Counted from the first letter of the stretch, positions 46,516 through 55,807 are shown. The stretch is 64,000 bases of DNA from Castellaniella sp049671645 (GCF_049671645.1 NZ_JBATVG010000026.1:83586-147585), one strand, 5' to 3'. The notes: a model not told the origin generated them from the letters alone. Made by a program: numbers and translations.

Positions 46516-47292
46516 CTACAGCAGATTTTCGAGGTCCGCCTCGCCCGCGTCGAGCGCCCAGGAATGGCTGGACAGCCAGGCGCGGATCCGCGCCACCGCC
46601 TGGGACCGCAGCTGGGACACGCGCCCTTCGGTCACCTGCAGCACGGCTGCGATTTCCTTCTGATTCAGATCCTGCTCGAACTGCAGGGATAGCAGCAGCT
46701 GTTCGCGTTCCGGCAGATGGCGGATAGCTTCCACCAGGGCATTGCGCAGGCCATCGCGCAGCAGCCAGTCCAGGGGATTGGCGCCGCTCGTCTCAGCGAT
46801 GGAGTCCAGCACGGCCTCTCCGCTCGCATCTTCGCGGTGCTGCACCAGGTCTTCGACCATCAGCACCTGCACGCCGCGGGCTTCTTCCAGCAAGTTCTGG
46901 TAATCCGCCAGCTCCAGGCCCATTTCTTCCGCGATTTCCGTTTCCGTTGGCGGGCGCAGCAGACTATGGTGCAAGGTTCGCACGGCCTCTTCGATGGAAC
47001 GGGCCTTGCTGCGCACGCTGCGCGGCAGCCAGTCCTGGCTGCGCAGCTCGTCCAGCATGGCGCCGCGGATCCGGGTGACGGCATAGGTCTCGAACTGGGC
47101 ATCGGCGCGCTGCTGATAGCGGCGCACGGCATCGAGCAGCCCCATCATGCCGGCCTGCATCAGGTCATCGAGTTCGACGCTGGCGGGCAGGCGCCCGACC
47201 AACGACAAGGCCTGGCGGCGCACCAGCGGCGCGTATTGGGCGATCAGCTGATCCTCGGACAGGGGCATCGGACGATCCGGACTCCGCAACAT
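46516..47292 (-). CDS. fliA: Flagellar sigma factor sigma-28 (FliA)
   Basis: A 258-residue sigma-70 family factor of the FliA group. Region 2 has RRQALSLVGRLPASVELDDL, then ETYAVTRIRGAMLDELRSQD, and region 4 has LPEREQLLLSLQFEQDLNQ followed by VTEGRVSQLRSQA. It directs late flagellar and chemotaxis genes. Starts at 47301, 47292 and 47268 are all in frame; none has an ideal ribosome site, and 47292 is given as a compromise. It is divergent from flaG and lies at the edge of the flagellar cluster. Confidence 0.95.
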   Translation of the reverse strand: MLRSPDRPMPLSEDQLIAQYAPLVRRQALSLVGRLPASVELDDLMQAGMMGLLDAVRRYQQRADAQFETYAVTRIRGAMLDELRSQDWLPRSVRSKARSIEEAVRTLHHSLLRPPTETEIAEEMGLELADYQNLLEEARGVQVLMVEDLVQHREDASGEAVLDSIAETSGANPLDWLLRDGLRNALVEAIRHLPEREQLLLSLQFEQDLNQKEIAAVLQVTEGRVSQLRSQAVARIRAWLSSHSWALDAGEADLENLL

Positions 47293-47439
47293 AAAATGCA
47301 AGTATGCACCAAGTTCATTCCCTAAACTTTCCCTCCGGCCTGCCGTTATGTCCGTGAGAGAAACCTAGTCGGATGACACTGGGCCATGCCTGGTCGTTAT
47401 TTTTCGGAACACATGGATGATTTCCGCAAAGGAACGCAC

Positions 47440-47847
47440 ATGATTCACCCCATCGGCAACCAACTGACGCCTGCCAGCCTGGGCCTGGCCCCCGCGGCTT
47501 CCGAACGACCCGCCGGCAAACCCGAACCTGTCGCCCCGGTCATGGCCGGCGACAACGCGCAGTCGGGCGCTTCGCAGCAGTCCACCTTGCAGGATTCGAC
47601 GCTGAAACCCCAGCCGGAACCGCCCAAGTCTTCTCTGGAAAAGGCCCTGGAATCCGTCAACGACAGCCTGAAGGCCTGGTCCACCGGGGTCCGCTTCGAC
47701 ATGGACAAAGACGCCCAGCAACTGGTGATCTCCATCGTCGACAACGCCAGCGGCGACGTCATCAAGACCATCCCCTCCGAAGCCATGCTGCGCATTGCGA
47801 AAATGATCGTGCAGCTGCAGGGTTCCGGTGTGGACACCAAAGCCTGA
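47440..47847 (+). CDS. flaG: FlaG family flagellar protein
   Basis: A 135-residue protein with a disordered, Pro/Ala/Gln-rich first half and a conserved C-terminal FlaG domain: VRFDMDKDAQQLVISIVDNA followed by VIKTIPSEAML. FlaG affects filament length in other bacteria. The start at 47440 has AAAGGAAC upstream; an ATG at 47386 is an alternative. It is followed by fliD, fliS and fliT, the usual order. Confidence 0.85.
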   Translation: MIHPIGNQLTPASLGLAPAASERPAGKPEPVAPVMAGDNAQSGASQQSTLQDSTLKPQPEPPKSSLEKALESVNDSLKAWSTGVRFDMDKDAQQLVISIVDNASGDVIKTIPSEAMLRIAKMIVQLQGSGVDTKA

Positions 47848-47950
47848 CCGCATTCTTGCATCAAACACTGAACTACAGCTGAATCCGCCCTCTGCCGCCG
47901 GTTTTGTCCGTTATGATTCCGGCGCATAATGGCTCCAAGGAGTACTCACC

Positions 47951-49327
47951 ATGGCATCCGTTTCATCTCTCGGCCTCTCGGGCTTGCCGCTGACCGACCT
48001 GCTCGACAGCCTGCAGAAAAACGAAAATCAGGTGCTGGCCGTCATCCAGGACCGCCAGACCGCCGCCAAATCCAAGCTGTCCGCCTATGGCACGCTGAAA
48101 GACGCCGTGTCCGCCTTCCAGAAGGCCGCCGACGCCGTGGGCAATACCGACTCCTTCGGAGCCCTGACCACCAAGGCCGGTTCGGACGCCATTTCCGCCA
48201 CCGCCACCAACCAGGCCATCGCGGGCCAGTACTCGGTCGACGTCACCCAGCTGGCCTCGTCGCAAACCCTGGTCTACGCCGGGCAGGCCGACCGCACCAC
48301 CAGCATCGGCAGCGGCGGCACCCTGTCCATCACATTGGCCAGCGGCGATACCAAAACACTGGACCTGGGCGCGGACACCTCGCTCAACGGCCTGGCCAAA
48401 GCCATCAATGCCGACGCGGACATCGGCGTCAACGCCACCATCATCAACGACGGCAGCGGCACCCCCTATCGCCTGTTGCTGACCAGCCGCGAAACCGGGG
48501 CGGCAAACGCCGCAACCGCAATTTCCGTCTCGGGCAACACGGATCTGGACAATTTCCTGAAATACGCCGGGGCCGACACCGCGGGCGTCACACAGGGCCA
48601 GGCCGCTCAGGATGCGCAGCTGACGATCAACGGCATCGCCATCACCAGCGCCACAAACACCATCAGCAACGTCATCGACGGCGTCACGCTGACGCTGAAC
48701 CAGACCACCAACGGAACAGCCACCAGCCTGAACCTGACCAAAGACGATACCGTGGCCAAAAAGGCCATCCAGGACTTCGTCAAGGCCTATAACAGCCTGC
48801 TGGGCAGCATCAAGACGCTGACGGCCTACAACGTCGACAGCCAGACCTCGTCCGCCCTGACCGGAGACTCGATCGCCCGTTCGGTGCAGACCCGCATGCG
48901 CGACGCGATCTCCGGCGCCTTTGACGCAACCCAGGGCACCAACCTGGCCCAGATCGGCATCACCACCGACCCCAAGACCGGTCAACTGTCGATCGACGAC
49001 GCCAAACTCAGCGCGGCCCTGGCCGATAACGGCGAAGGCGTCAAGTCCCTGTTCACCGGCGACACCGGCATCGGCAAGAGCGTCAGCAGCACGGCGGATT
49101 CCTTCATCAAGTTCGACGGCATTCTCAGCACGGCTCAGGACGGCATGACCAAGACCGTCGCCGACATCCAGAAGCAGTACGACGCCACCTCCGACCGCAT
49201 CGCCCAGCGCATGGACACCTACCGCGCCCAGTTCACCCAGCTGGATGCCATGGTCAGCCAGATGAACTCGCTCAGCAGCTACTTGTCGCAGCAGCTCAGC
49301 GCCCTGAATGGCACCAAGAACAAATAA
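47951..49327 (+). CDS. fliD: Flagellar filament cap protein FliD (HAP2)
   Basis: A 458-residue cap protein that folds flagellin at the filament tip. The N-terminal domain starts ASVSSLGLSGLPLTDLLDSL and the C-terminal coiled coil ends in SQMNSLSSYLSQQLSALN. The middle is Thr/Ala/Asn-rich, as for surface-exposed domains. It is secreted by the flagellar export system and lacks a Sec signal. fliS, its likely partner chaperone locus, starts 8 bp downstream. Confidence 0.95.
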   Translation: MASVSSLGLSGLPLTDLLDSLQKNENQVLAVIQDRQTAAKSKLSAYGTLKDAVSAFQKAADAVGNTDSFGALTTKAGSDAISATATNQAIAGQYSVDVTQLASSQTLVYAGQADRTTSIGSGGTLSITLASGDTKTLDLGADTSLNGLAKAINADADIGVNATIINDGSGTPYRLLLTSRETGAANAATAISVSGNTDLDNFLKYAGADTAGVTQGQAAQDAQLTINGIAITSATNTISNVIDGVTLTLNQTTNGTATSLNLTKDDTVAKKAIQDFVKAYNSLLGSIKTLTAYNVDSQTSSALTGDSIARSVQTRMRDAISGAFDATQGTNLAQIGITTDPKTGQLSIDDAKLSAALADNGEGVKSLFTGDTGIGKSVSSTADSFIKFDGILSTAQDGMTKTVADIQKQYDATSDRIAQRMDTYRAQFTQLDAMVSQMNSLSSYLSQQLSALNGTKNK

Positions 49328-49335
49328 GACACATC

Positions 49336-49764
49336 ATGACGTACGCGCCACGCTCACGCACCGCCCGGGCCACGGGTTCCTACGCCACCATCGGCCTGGA
49401 AACCGAGGTCCTCAGCGCTTCGCCGGAACGGCTGATTTCGCTGCTGTTCCGAGGGGCGTTGACGGCGCTGGCGCAGGCGCGTCATCACTTGCAAAACGGC
49501 AACATCGCCGAACGCGGCAAGGCCATCTCCAAAGCCATCGACATCGTCGATTCCGGCCTGAAGGCCGGGGTCGACACCGAGCGGGGGGGCGAAATCGCCC
49601 GCCTGCTGATTGCCTCCTACGAAATCATCATTCGCGACCTCATGCAGGCCAACCTGCACAGTGACGCCGCCAAACTGGCAGCCGCCGAAAAGCAGCTCAG
49701 CGATCTGGCCGAAGCCTGGTACACCGCCGTCGATCCGCAATTCAAAACCTCGTCCAACGGCTAA
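49336..49764 (+). CDS. fliS: Flagellin export chaperone FliS
   Basis: A 142-residue four-helix protein that keeps flagellin unfolded and soluble before export. The pattern ETEVLSASPERLISLLFRGA near the N-terminus is characteristic of FliS (SPxxLIxxLYxGA). Length is normal. It is followed by fliT after 16 bp. Confidence 0.93.
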   Translation: MTYAPRSRTARATGSYATIGLETEVLSASPERLISLLFRGALTALAQARHHLQNGNIAERGKAISKAIDIVDSGLKAGVDTERGGEIARLLIASYEIIIRDLMQANLHSDAAKLAAAEKQLSDLAEAWYTAVDPQFKTSSNG

Positions 49765-49780
49765 GCTCGGGGGCCCGGCA

Positions 49781-50116
49781 TTGAGCACACCCAAAGAATC
49801 ACTCCTGCAACACTACCAGGCCATTGCCGACATTTCCGCACGCATGCGAGCAATGGCTCAGTCGCAACAGTGGGATGACCTGGTGACGCTGGGAACCGAA
49901 TATCACCAGGCGGTCGAGCAATTGAAACGGCTGGACCCCCTGGATGACGACGAAAGAGCCGCTCGGCGGGAGCTTCTCACCCGGATTCTGGACGACGACG
50001 CCCAGATCCGCCAACTGGTGGCGCCGGAACTCGATCGCCTCAGCCACCTGCTGGGCACGATCAAGCGCCAGCGCACCGTCCTGCAGGCGTACTACAGCAC
50101 TGTGCGCCCGCAGTAA
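49781..50116 (+). CDS. fliT: Flagellar chaperone FliT
   Basis: A 111-residue helical protein, chaperone for FliD in related systems and, in enterics, a regulator of FlhDC. The central DDLVTLGTEYHQAVEQLKRL fits the family. It appears to start with TTG at 49781, with a GGGGG-containing ribosome site upstream; no ATG or GTG fits. It lies between fliS and the FliK-like gene, with a 3-bp gap to the latter. Confidence 0.82.
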   Translation: MSTPKESLLQHYQAIADISARMRAMAQSQQWDDLVTLGTEYHQAVEQLKRLDPLDDDERAARRELLTRILDDDAQIRQLVAPELDRLSHLLGTIKRQRTVLQAYYSTVRPQ

Positions 50117-50119
50117 GCC

Positions 50120-51427
50120 ATGAGCATCGGGGCCCCTTCCAACCTCGGCACCCTGCTCATCCAGCGCCTGGATGCGGCGTTGGGCACGACCCTGGGGCAA
50201 CAGGCCAACCTGGCATCGGGGGCGGGCCCCCAGGCCGTCCCCCAGCCGGGCAATCCTGAAAACCCCAACGCCCTGCAAAACCCTGCCCGGCGCGACACCC
50301 GCGAAGCCGTCGACCAGGCCAGCGCCGAAGGCCAGCGCCGCGCAGCCGTGGGCAAGGCCGGCCGGGAAATTCAGCTGGACAACCTGCTGGGGCGATCATC
50401 CACCTTTCAGGGCGCCACGCAATCCGCCCCCACGACGCTGGGATACGCGGCCCGCATCATCCTGGCCCTGCTGAACCAGTTCCCACAGGCCAACCAGACC
50501 ATCCAGGGCCGCGCGCCGCTGCTCACCCAGCCGGGCCAAGCCGCAAGCGGCGGCGCCCAGGCGGGCGCGGCGCCCGGCCCCGGCATGCCGGCCGCCACGG
50601 CCGGCGCCCCCAGCCAGGCCGCCAGCGCCACCCAGATCTGGGCCCAGATGGCGACCAACCTGAATCAGCCCGGCGCCTTGGCGGCCCGCTTCATCCAGGC
50701 CCTATCGCAGTCCATCCAGGGCAGCGGCCTGTTCTACGAATCGCACATGGCCCAACTGGCGGCCGGCAAGACATCCGCCCAGGCCCTGCGCCAGGAACCC
50801 CAGGGCCAGATGACAGGGCAGCAGCTCCCTGCCGCCCCCCAGGCCGGGGGAACGCCGGCATCCCTGTCCTCGATCATCCAGCAGGCCCAGACAGCCGCGC
50901 CGCAGGATCCCGGGGCGCAGACCAGCGCCTCGACGACCCAGACCGGCGCAAGCCACACCGCCACGCCCCAGAATCCGTCCGCGAACACCCCCATCCCGGG
51001 CATTGACCCGCAAGCGCAATTCCTGGTGCGCCAGCAACTGGAAGTGCTGGCCAACCAGGGCTTCGTCTGGCAAGGAGAAGCCTGGCCCGGCGCCGACATG
51101 CGCTGGGAGGTCCAACGCCGCCAGCCCGATGACGGCCAGACTCCCGTCGTCGCCGAGGAACACTGGTCCACCCGATTGAACCTGCAACTGCCCTCACTGG
51201 GCCAGGTCGAAGCCCGGCTCAGCCTGTTGGGCGACCAGCTGGTGATGCGCCTGATCGCCCCCCAGTCGGCGCAGCGCCTGAACCAATCGATCGAACCGCT
51301 GCGTTCACGCCTGCTGGCCCAGGGCCTGCAGGCCAGCCAGTTGTCCGTGCAGGACCGCGACCCGGAGGCCGCGGATACGCCCACCATCGACTCGGATCCC
51401 GCAGAGCATGAAGTCGCGGCCGGCTGA
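50120..51427 (+). CDS. FliK-like flagellar hook-length control protein (C-terminal domain type)
   Basis: A 435-residue Ala/Gln/Pro-rich protein whose first 300 residues look disordered. The last third (from about EEHWSTRLNLQLPSLGQVEA) resembles the FliK C-terminal substrate-switch domain, with LRSRLLAQGLQASQLSVQD near the end. The true fliK of the operon lies at 57713-58945, so this is a second FliK-like protein, as found in other betaproteobacteria in front of a FlhB-like gene. It overlaps that gene by 20 bp. The role in hook control is inferred. Confidence 0.72.
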   Translation: MSIGAPSNLGTLLIQRLDAALGTTLGQQANLASGAGPQAVPQPGNPENPNALQNPARRDTREAVDQASAEGQRRAAVGKAGREIQLDNLLGRSSTFQGATQSAPTTLGYAARIILALLNQFPQANQTIQGRAPLLTQPGQAASGGAQAGAAPGPGMPAATAGAPSQAASATQIWAQMATNLNQPGALAARFIQALSQSIQGSGLFYESHMAQLAAGKTSAQALRQEPQGQMTGQQLPAAPQAGGTPASLSSIIQQAQTAAPQDPGAQTSASTTQTGASHTATPQNPSANTPIPGIDPQAQFLVRQQLEVLANQGFVWQGEAWPGADMRWEVQRRQPDDGQTPVVAEEHWSTRLNLQLPSLGQVEARLSLLGDQLVMRLIAPQSAQRLNQSIEPLRSRLLAQGLQASQLSVQDRDPEAADTPTIDSDPAEHEVAAG

Positions 51428-51707
51428 CCTCCACCGCCCCAGCGCGGTGGCCATCACCTATGACCAGGACGACCAGGCGCCGCGCGTCGTCGCCAAGGGC
51501 TATGGCAACCTGGCGGAAACCATCATCCGCACAGCGCGCGAACACGGCCTGTACATTCATGAGTCTCCGGAACTGGTGGGGCTTTTGATGCAAGTGGATC
51601 TGGACGCCCATATCCCGCCCAAGCTGTATGTCGCCATCGCCGAACTGCTGGCCTGGCTATACGCCCTGGATACCGAGAGCGACGGCGTCGTGAAAAAGCC
51701 GTCCTAG
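51408..51707 (+). CDS. FlhB C-terminal domain-like protein
   Basis: A 99-residue soluble protein matching the cytoplasmic domain of FlhB: AVAITYDQDDQAPRVVAKGYG, then IRTAREHGLYIHESPELVGL and PPKLYVAIAELLAWLY. The FlhB autocleavage motif NPTH is not present (the equivalent position reads AVAITYD). It lacks FlhB's membrane part. Its translation overlaps the FliK-like gene, and both are likely to modulate the export-specificity switch. Confidence 0.82.
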   Translation: MKSRPADLHRPSAVAITYDQDDQAPRVVAKGYGNLAETIIRTAREHGLYIHESPELVGLLMQVDLDAHIPPKLYVAIAELLAWLYALDTESDGVVKKPS

Positions 51708-51710
51708 GCG

Positions 51711-52049
51711 TCAAACCGCCATGTTGGCGATTTCCTTGTAGGCTTCGACCAGGCGATTGCGCACCTGCACCGTGGCCTGGAACGACAGCCCGGCCTTTTG
51801 CAGATCGATCATGACATTGCTGAGCGACACGTTGGGATCGCCCATCTCAAAAGACCGCGCCTGGGCGTTGGCTGCGTTCTGGGCATGGGACACCCGGTTC
51901 AGGGAGCGCGCCAGTTCCGACGCGAAACCGCCCGCCGAATCCGCCTGCGCCACCCCAGGCTGATCCGCCAGCCCCTGGGACGCGCGCGTGACCGCCCGCA
52001 TCTGGGAAAGCAGATTTTCAACGCTGGCCAAGGCCTGGGAATTGATCAT
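51711..52049 (-). CDS. fliE: Flagellar hook-basal body protein FliE
   Basis: A 112-residue protein joining the MS ring to the rod. The C-terminal segment VSLSNVMIDLQKAGLSFQAT, then VRNRLVEAYKEIANM, is diagnostic. The start at 52049 (MINSQALASVEN) fits family length; a GTG at 52100 is in frame but less likely. It is alone on the minus strand, divergent from fliF, as in E. coli, and converges with the FlhB-like gene with 3 bp between stops. Confidence 0.93.
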   Translation of the reverse strand: MINSQALASVENLLSQMRAVTRASQGLADQPGVAQADSAGGFASELARSLNRVSHAQNAANAQARSFEMGDPNVSLSNVMIDLQKAGLSFQATVQVRNRLVEAYKEIANMAV

Positions 52050-52361
52050 GTCGGAGCCATCGAAAAAAGGTTGCTGACGGATGCCGGCCCATGACGACAC
52101 GGGCCAGCGTTGTACTATACGCGCTGCATTTCGATCGCTAGGCCGCCAATAGCAGGAACAAGTCCCGGCAATTTAAGCGATTCGCGATATCAACCTAACT
52201 AAGCCCCAAAAACGGGGCTTTTCAGCGCTTGCCCGAACTGCAATCCCCGCCATAATGGCGGCCATCCATCCTCCATACTGCCGCATCAGCATGCACATCA
52301 TCCAGACCCACGGTTTCTGGCCCGGGCGCAGCCTCGCGGCCCCCTCTGCATCTCCCGCTCG
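52050..52361. promoter_or_regulatory. Divergent fliE/fliF intergenic region
   Basis: About 310 bp that must hold both fliE and fliF promoters. No convincing sigma-54 (GG-N10-GC) or sigma-28 box was found by eye. A short GC-rich hairpin followed by four T lies at 52201-52222. No small gene is supportable. Confidence 0.5.
52201..52222 (+). terminator. Terminator-like hairpin upstream of fliF
   Basis: AAGCCCC and GGGGCTT form a 7-bp stem with a 6-nt A-rich loop, ending in TTTT on the plus strand. It lies 140 bp before fliF, so it could be an attenuator of the fliF leader or a stop for stray readthrough. Confidence 0.55.
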
Positions 52362-54038
52362 ATGAACCCGATTGCCGACTGGACGAACAAAAACCCCGCC
52401 CTGGCGCGGCTGGCCGCATTACCGCGCCCCGTGCTGCTCGGCATGGCCGCCGCGGTCGTCGCCTTGCTGGTCGTCGCTTCCATGTGGATGCGCGAACCCG
52501 ACTACAAAACCCTGTTTTCCAACGTCGAATCCCGCGACGGCGGCGCCATCGTGTCGGTTCTGAACCAGCGCAACATCCCCTATAAATTCGCGGACAACGG
52601 CGCCACCATCCTGGTGCCCGCCGACCAGGTCTACGCGCTGCGGCTGCAACTGGCCGAACAAGGCCTGCCGCGCGGCGGCAGCGTGGGCTTCGAACTGCTG
52701 GACAAACCCCAGTTCGGCGCCAGCCAGTTCACAGAACAGATCACGTACCAACGCGCCCTGGAGGGCGAGCTGGCCCGCTCCATCGAAGCGCTGCAGCCGG
52801 TCAAGTCGGCTCGGGTGCATCTGGCCATCCCTCGTCAATCGCTGTTCGTGCGCGACCGGGAAGCCCCCACCGCGTCGGTGCTGATCACCCTGTTCCCCTC
52901 ACGCAGCCTCAGCGAGGCCCAGGTCTCGGCCATCACCTGGCTGGTGTCGTCCAGCGTGCCGAAGCTCAATGCTGAAAACGTATCCATCGTCGACCAGGAC
53001 GGCCATCTGCTGTCCAAACCCGGCGGCGAGGCCGGCATGGACAGCACCCGGCGCAACTTCGTCACCGACATCGAACAACGCACCACCCAGCGCATCCTGA
53101 CGCTGCTGACCCCCATCGTCGGCTCGGGCAATGTCCGCGCCCAGGTCAGCGCCGATGTCGATTTCTCCCAGCGGGAACAGACCTCCGAAGTCTACCGGCC
53201 CAACGAAACCCCCGGCACGGCGGCGGTGCGCAGCAAGCAGACCAGCGACTCCGTGCAGAACAACGTGTCTTCGCCCGAAGGCGTGCCCGGCGCCCTGACC
53301 AATCAGCCCCCGGCCAACGCCACGGCTCCCATCCAGACCGCGCCGGCCCAGCAGGGCGCCAACGGCCAGGCCCCGGCCCAGCAAGGCGCCCAGGCGCAGA
53401 CCCAGCAAAGCACGGTCAACGGCGTGCCCGTGCCGACTCCCGCGAACCGGGGTTCGGCGCGCAACGACGCCACCGTCAACTACGAAGTCGACCGCACGAT
53501 CAGCCACGTCAAACACGAACTGGGGACGATCCAGCGCTTGTCGGCGGCCGTCGTCGTCAACTATCGTGACAAGGATGGTCAGCCCGCGCCGCTGGACGCG
53601 TCCGAAATGGACAACATCAACGCGCTGGTCAAACAGGCCATGGGCTATTCGGCCGATCGGGGCGACACCCTGAGCGTGGTGAACAGCGAATTCACCAACC
53701 AGGAACCCAGCTTCAAACCGTGGGAAAACCCCGCGTACCAGAACCTGGCGCTGCAGATCGGCAAGGTTCTGCTGATCCTGATCGCGCTGTTCTTCCTGTG
53801 GCGCTCGGTCGTGCGCCCCATCGTGCAGGGCTTTGCCAATGCCCAGGTCGAGCGCGTCAAGAACGAAGCTCACCTGGAAACCATGCGCGAACAGCGCCGT
53901 CAGGACGAACTGAGGGCAACGGAAATGAACCGCTACGAGGAAAACCTGGACACCGCCCGCGAACTGGCCCAGCGCGACCCGCGTGCCGTCGCCATGGTGT
54001 TGCGATCCTGGATGGACCCCAAGAATGCCAAATCCTGA
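52362..54038 (+). CDS. fliF: Flagellar MS-ring protein FliF
   Basis: A 558-residue inner-membrane ring protein. TM1 is about residues 24-42, followed by YscJ-type ring-building domains (NVESRDGGAIVSVLNQ; LEGELARSIEALQPVKSARVHLA). A disordered Ala/Gln-rich insert of about 60 residues follows, then TM2 near residue 463 and a cytoplasmic tail ending in RDPRAVAMVLRSWMDPKNA that binds FliG. First gene of the fliFGHIJK operon; fliG begins within its last codons. Confidence 0.96.
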   Translation: MNPIADWTNKNPALARLAALPRPVLLGMAAAVVALLVVASMWMREPDYKTLFSNVESRDGGAIVSVLNQRNIPYKFADNGATILVPADQVYALRLQLAEQGLPRGGSVGFELLDKPQFGASQFTEQITYQRALEGELARSIEALQPVKSARVHLAIPRQSLFVRDREAPTASVLITLFPSRSLSEAQVSAITWLVSSSVPKLNAENVSIVDQDGHLLSKPGGEAGMDSTRRNFVTDIEQRTTQRILTLLTPIVGSGNVRAQVSADVDFSQREQTSEVYRPNETPGTAAVRSKQTSDSVQNNVSSPEGVPGALTNQPPANATAPIQTAPAQQGANGQAPAQQGAQAQTQQSTVNGVPVPTPANRGSARNDATVNYEVDRTISHVKHELGTIQRLSAAVVVNYRDKDGQPAPLDASEMDNINALVKQAMGYSADRGDTLSVVNSEFTNQEPSFKPWENPAYQNLALQIGKVLLILIALFFLWRSVVRPIVQGFANAQVERVKNEAHLETMREQRRQDELRATEMNRYEENLDTARELAQRDPRAVAMVLRSWMDPKNAKS

Positions 54039-55026
54039 ACCCGATCTGAACCGCTGCGCGATCCTCATGATGTCCCTGGGCGAGGACGCCGCCGCCGAAG
54101 TCTTCAAATACCTGTCCTCGCGCGAGGTCCAGCAGATCGGTTCGGCCATGGCCAACCTGAAGCAGGTCACGCGCGCCGACGTCGATGAGGTCCTGGAGGA
54201 CTTCCGCCGCGAAGCCGACCAGTTCATGGCCGTCACGCTCGGGTCCGATGACTACATCCGGTCGGTCCTGACCAAGGCCCTGGGCACCGACCGCGCCGCC
54301 AGCCTGATCGAAGACATCCTGGAGGCCGGCGAAGGCACGGGATCGGGCATCGACGCCCTGAACTGGCTGGAACCGTCCAACGTCGCCGAACTCATCGCCG
54401 ACGAGCACCCGCAGATCATCGCCACGATCCTGGTCCACCTGGAACGCGATCGGGCCTCGGCCGTGCTGGCCCTGCTCAACGAGCGTTCCCGCAACGACGT
54501 CATGATGCGGATCGCCACTTTCGGCGGCGTGCAGCCTGCCGCCCTGCACGAACTGACCGACGTCCTGAACGAAGTCCTGTCCGGCCAGGGGGCCAAGCGC
54601 TCGAAGATGGGCGGTGTGCGCACGGCGGCCGAGATCCTGAACTTCATGAACACCACGGAAGAAGAAGCCGTGGTCAGCAGCCTGCGCGAAGTCGACGCCG
54701 ATCTGGCGCAGCGCATCGTGGACGAAATGTTCGTCTTCGACAACCTGGCCGACGTGGAAGACGCGGCCATCCAGCTGATCCTGAAGGAAATCGACACCGC
54801 CTCGCTGACCATCGCCCTGAAGGGCGCCAGCGAAGAGCTCTGCGCCAAATTCTTCAAGAACATGTCCAACCGCGCCGCCGAGATCCTGCGCGACGACCTC
54901 GAAGCCCAGGGTCCGGTGCGCATGTCCCGCGTCGAAACAGAACAAAAGGCCATTCTCATGGTGGCCCGGAAACTGGCCGATGCGGGCCAGATCAACCTGA
55001 GCATGGGCAACGATCAGTATGTCTGA
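54025..55026 (+). CDS. fliG: Flagellar motor switch protein FliG
   Basis: A 333-residue rotor protein that transmits torque from the stators. Conserved blocks are CAILMMSLGEDAAAEVFKYL (FliF-binding domain), EHPQIIATILVHLE with MGGVRTAAEILNFMN in the middle domain, and FVFDNLADVEDAAIQLIL with the charged torque helix in the C-terminal domain. It overlaps fliF by 14 bp and fliH by 8 bp. Confidence 0.97.
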   Translation: MPNPEPDLNRCAILMMSLGEDAAAEVFKYLSSREVQQIGSAMANLKQVTRADVDEVLEDFRREADQFMAVTLGSDDYIRSVLTKALGTDRAASLIEDILEAGEGTGSGIDALNWLEPSNVAELIADEHPQIIATILVHLERDRASAVLALLNERSRNDVMMRIATFGGVQPAALHELTDVLNEVLSGQGAKRSKMGGVRTAAEILNFMNTTEEEAVVSSLREVDADLAQRIVDEMFVFDNLADVEDAAIQLILKEIDTASLTIALKGASEELCAKFFKNMSNRAAEILRDDLEAQGPVRMSRVETEQKAILMVARKLADAGQINLSMGNDQYV

Positions 55027-55807
55027 CAAGCCTTCCATGGACCTCCAGACGCGCGCCCGCTGGCAGCGTTGGGAAATGGACTCCCTGGAATCCCTGCGGG
55101 CCCAGCCCAAGCGCCGGGCCACCGACAGCGAGCCCGCCCAGGCGGATGCGCTGCGCCGCCGCGCCCAGGCCCTGGCCCAGGCACGGCAGGAAGGCCTGGA
55201 CAAAGGCTATCAGGAAGGCTTCGACAAGGGCCATGCCGAAGGCCACGCCCAGGGCCTGGAGATCGGCCGCGCCGAGGGCCACGGCCAGGGCTTGGCGGCG
55301 GGCCGCGCCGAAGGCCATGCCCAAGGCCTGGAATCCGGCCACACCGAAGGCGCCGCCCTGGCCCGGGAACAGGCGGCGCGCCTGAACGCCGTCGCCCAGG
55401 CCTGCGCCGGCGCGCTGAACGACCTGGAAGCGGAAGTCGGCCAAGCCCTGATCCGCCTGGCGACCCGCATCGCCGAACAGGTCCTGCGCGACCAGCTGCG
55501 CGAACACCCCGATCATATCCTCGCGGTCGTCCGCGACGTGCTGCAATCCAGGCCTGAGCCCGGCGCCCCCCTGAACCTGCGCCTGCATCCCGACGACCTG
55601 GGCCTGGTCAGCGCCGCCCTGCAACAGAACCCCGACCACGCCAACTACCGCCTGATCGCCGACGAACGCATCGCGCGGGGCGGCTGCCTGGCGGAAACCG
55701 CATTGGGATCCGTGGACGCGACGCTGGAAACCCGCTGGGAGCGCATCGTGTCGGCCCTGGGCCAGAAAACGGGGCCGTCTCCGGCCCGCGACCATGACGG
55801 CCTCTGA
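55019..55807 (+). CDS. fliH: Flagellar export ATPase regulator FliH
   Basis: A 262-residue FliI-binding protein. Between about residues 58 and 120 it has a run of regularly spaced Gly repeats (EGxDKGxxEGxDKGHAEGHAQGL type), the GxxxG-like helical repeat known in FliH and its relatives. The C-terminal domain (ARIAEQVLRDQLREHPDHIL) binds FliI. The repeat block is an internal DNA repeat of near-identical units at about 55200-55360. Confidence 0.92.
   Translation: MSDKPSMDLQTRARWQRWEMDSLESLRAQPKRRATDSEPAQADALRRRAQALAQARQEGLDKGYQEGFDKGHAEGHAQGLEIGRAEGHGQGLAAGRAEGHAQGLESGHTEGAALAREQAARLNAVAQACAGALNDLEAEVGQALIRLATRIAEQVLRDQLREHPDHILAVVRDVLQSRPEPGAPLNLRLHPDDLGLVSAALQQNPDHANYRLIADERIARGGCLAETALGSVDATLETRWERIVSALGQKTGPSPARDHDGL

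Noticed and set aside
47302..47439. Sigma-28 or sigma-54 promoter search in front of flaG, fliD, fliF and the chemoreceptor genes
   Set aside because: Only partial matches to TAAA-N15-GCCGATAA and no GG-N10-GC with context were found, so no such promoter is listed.
55200..55360. Short near-repeats that could suggest a tandem DNA repeat locus
   Set aside because: They encode the Gly-spaced helical repeat expected in FliH and stay in frame; no CRISPR-like spacers.
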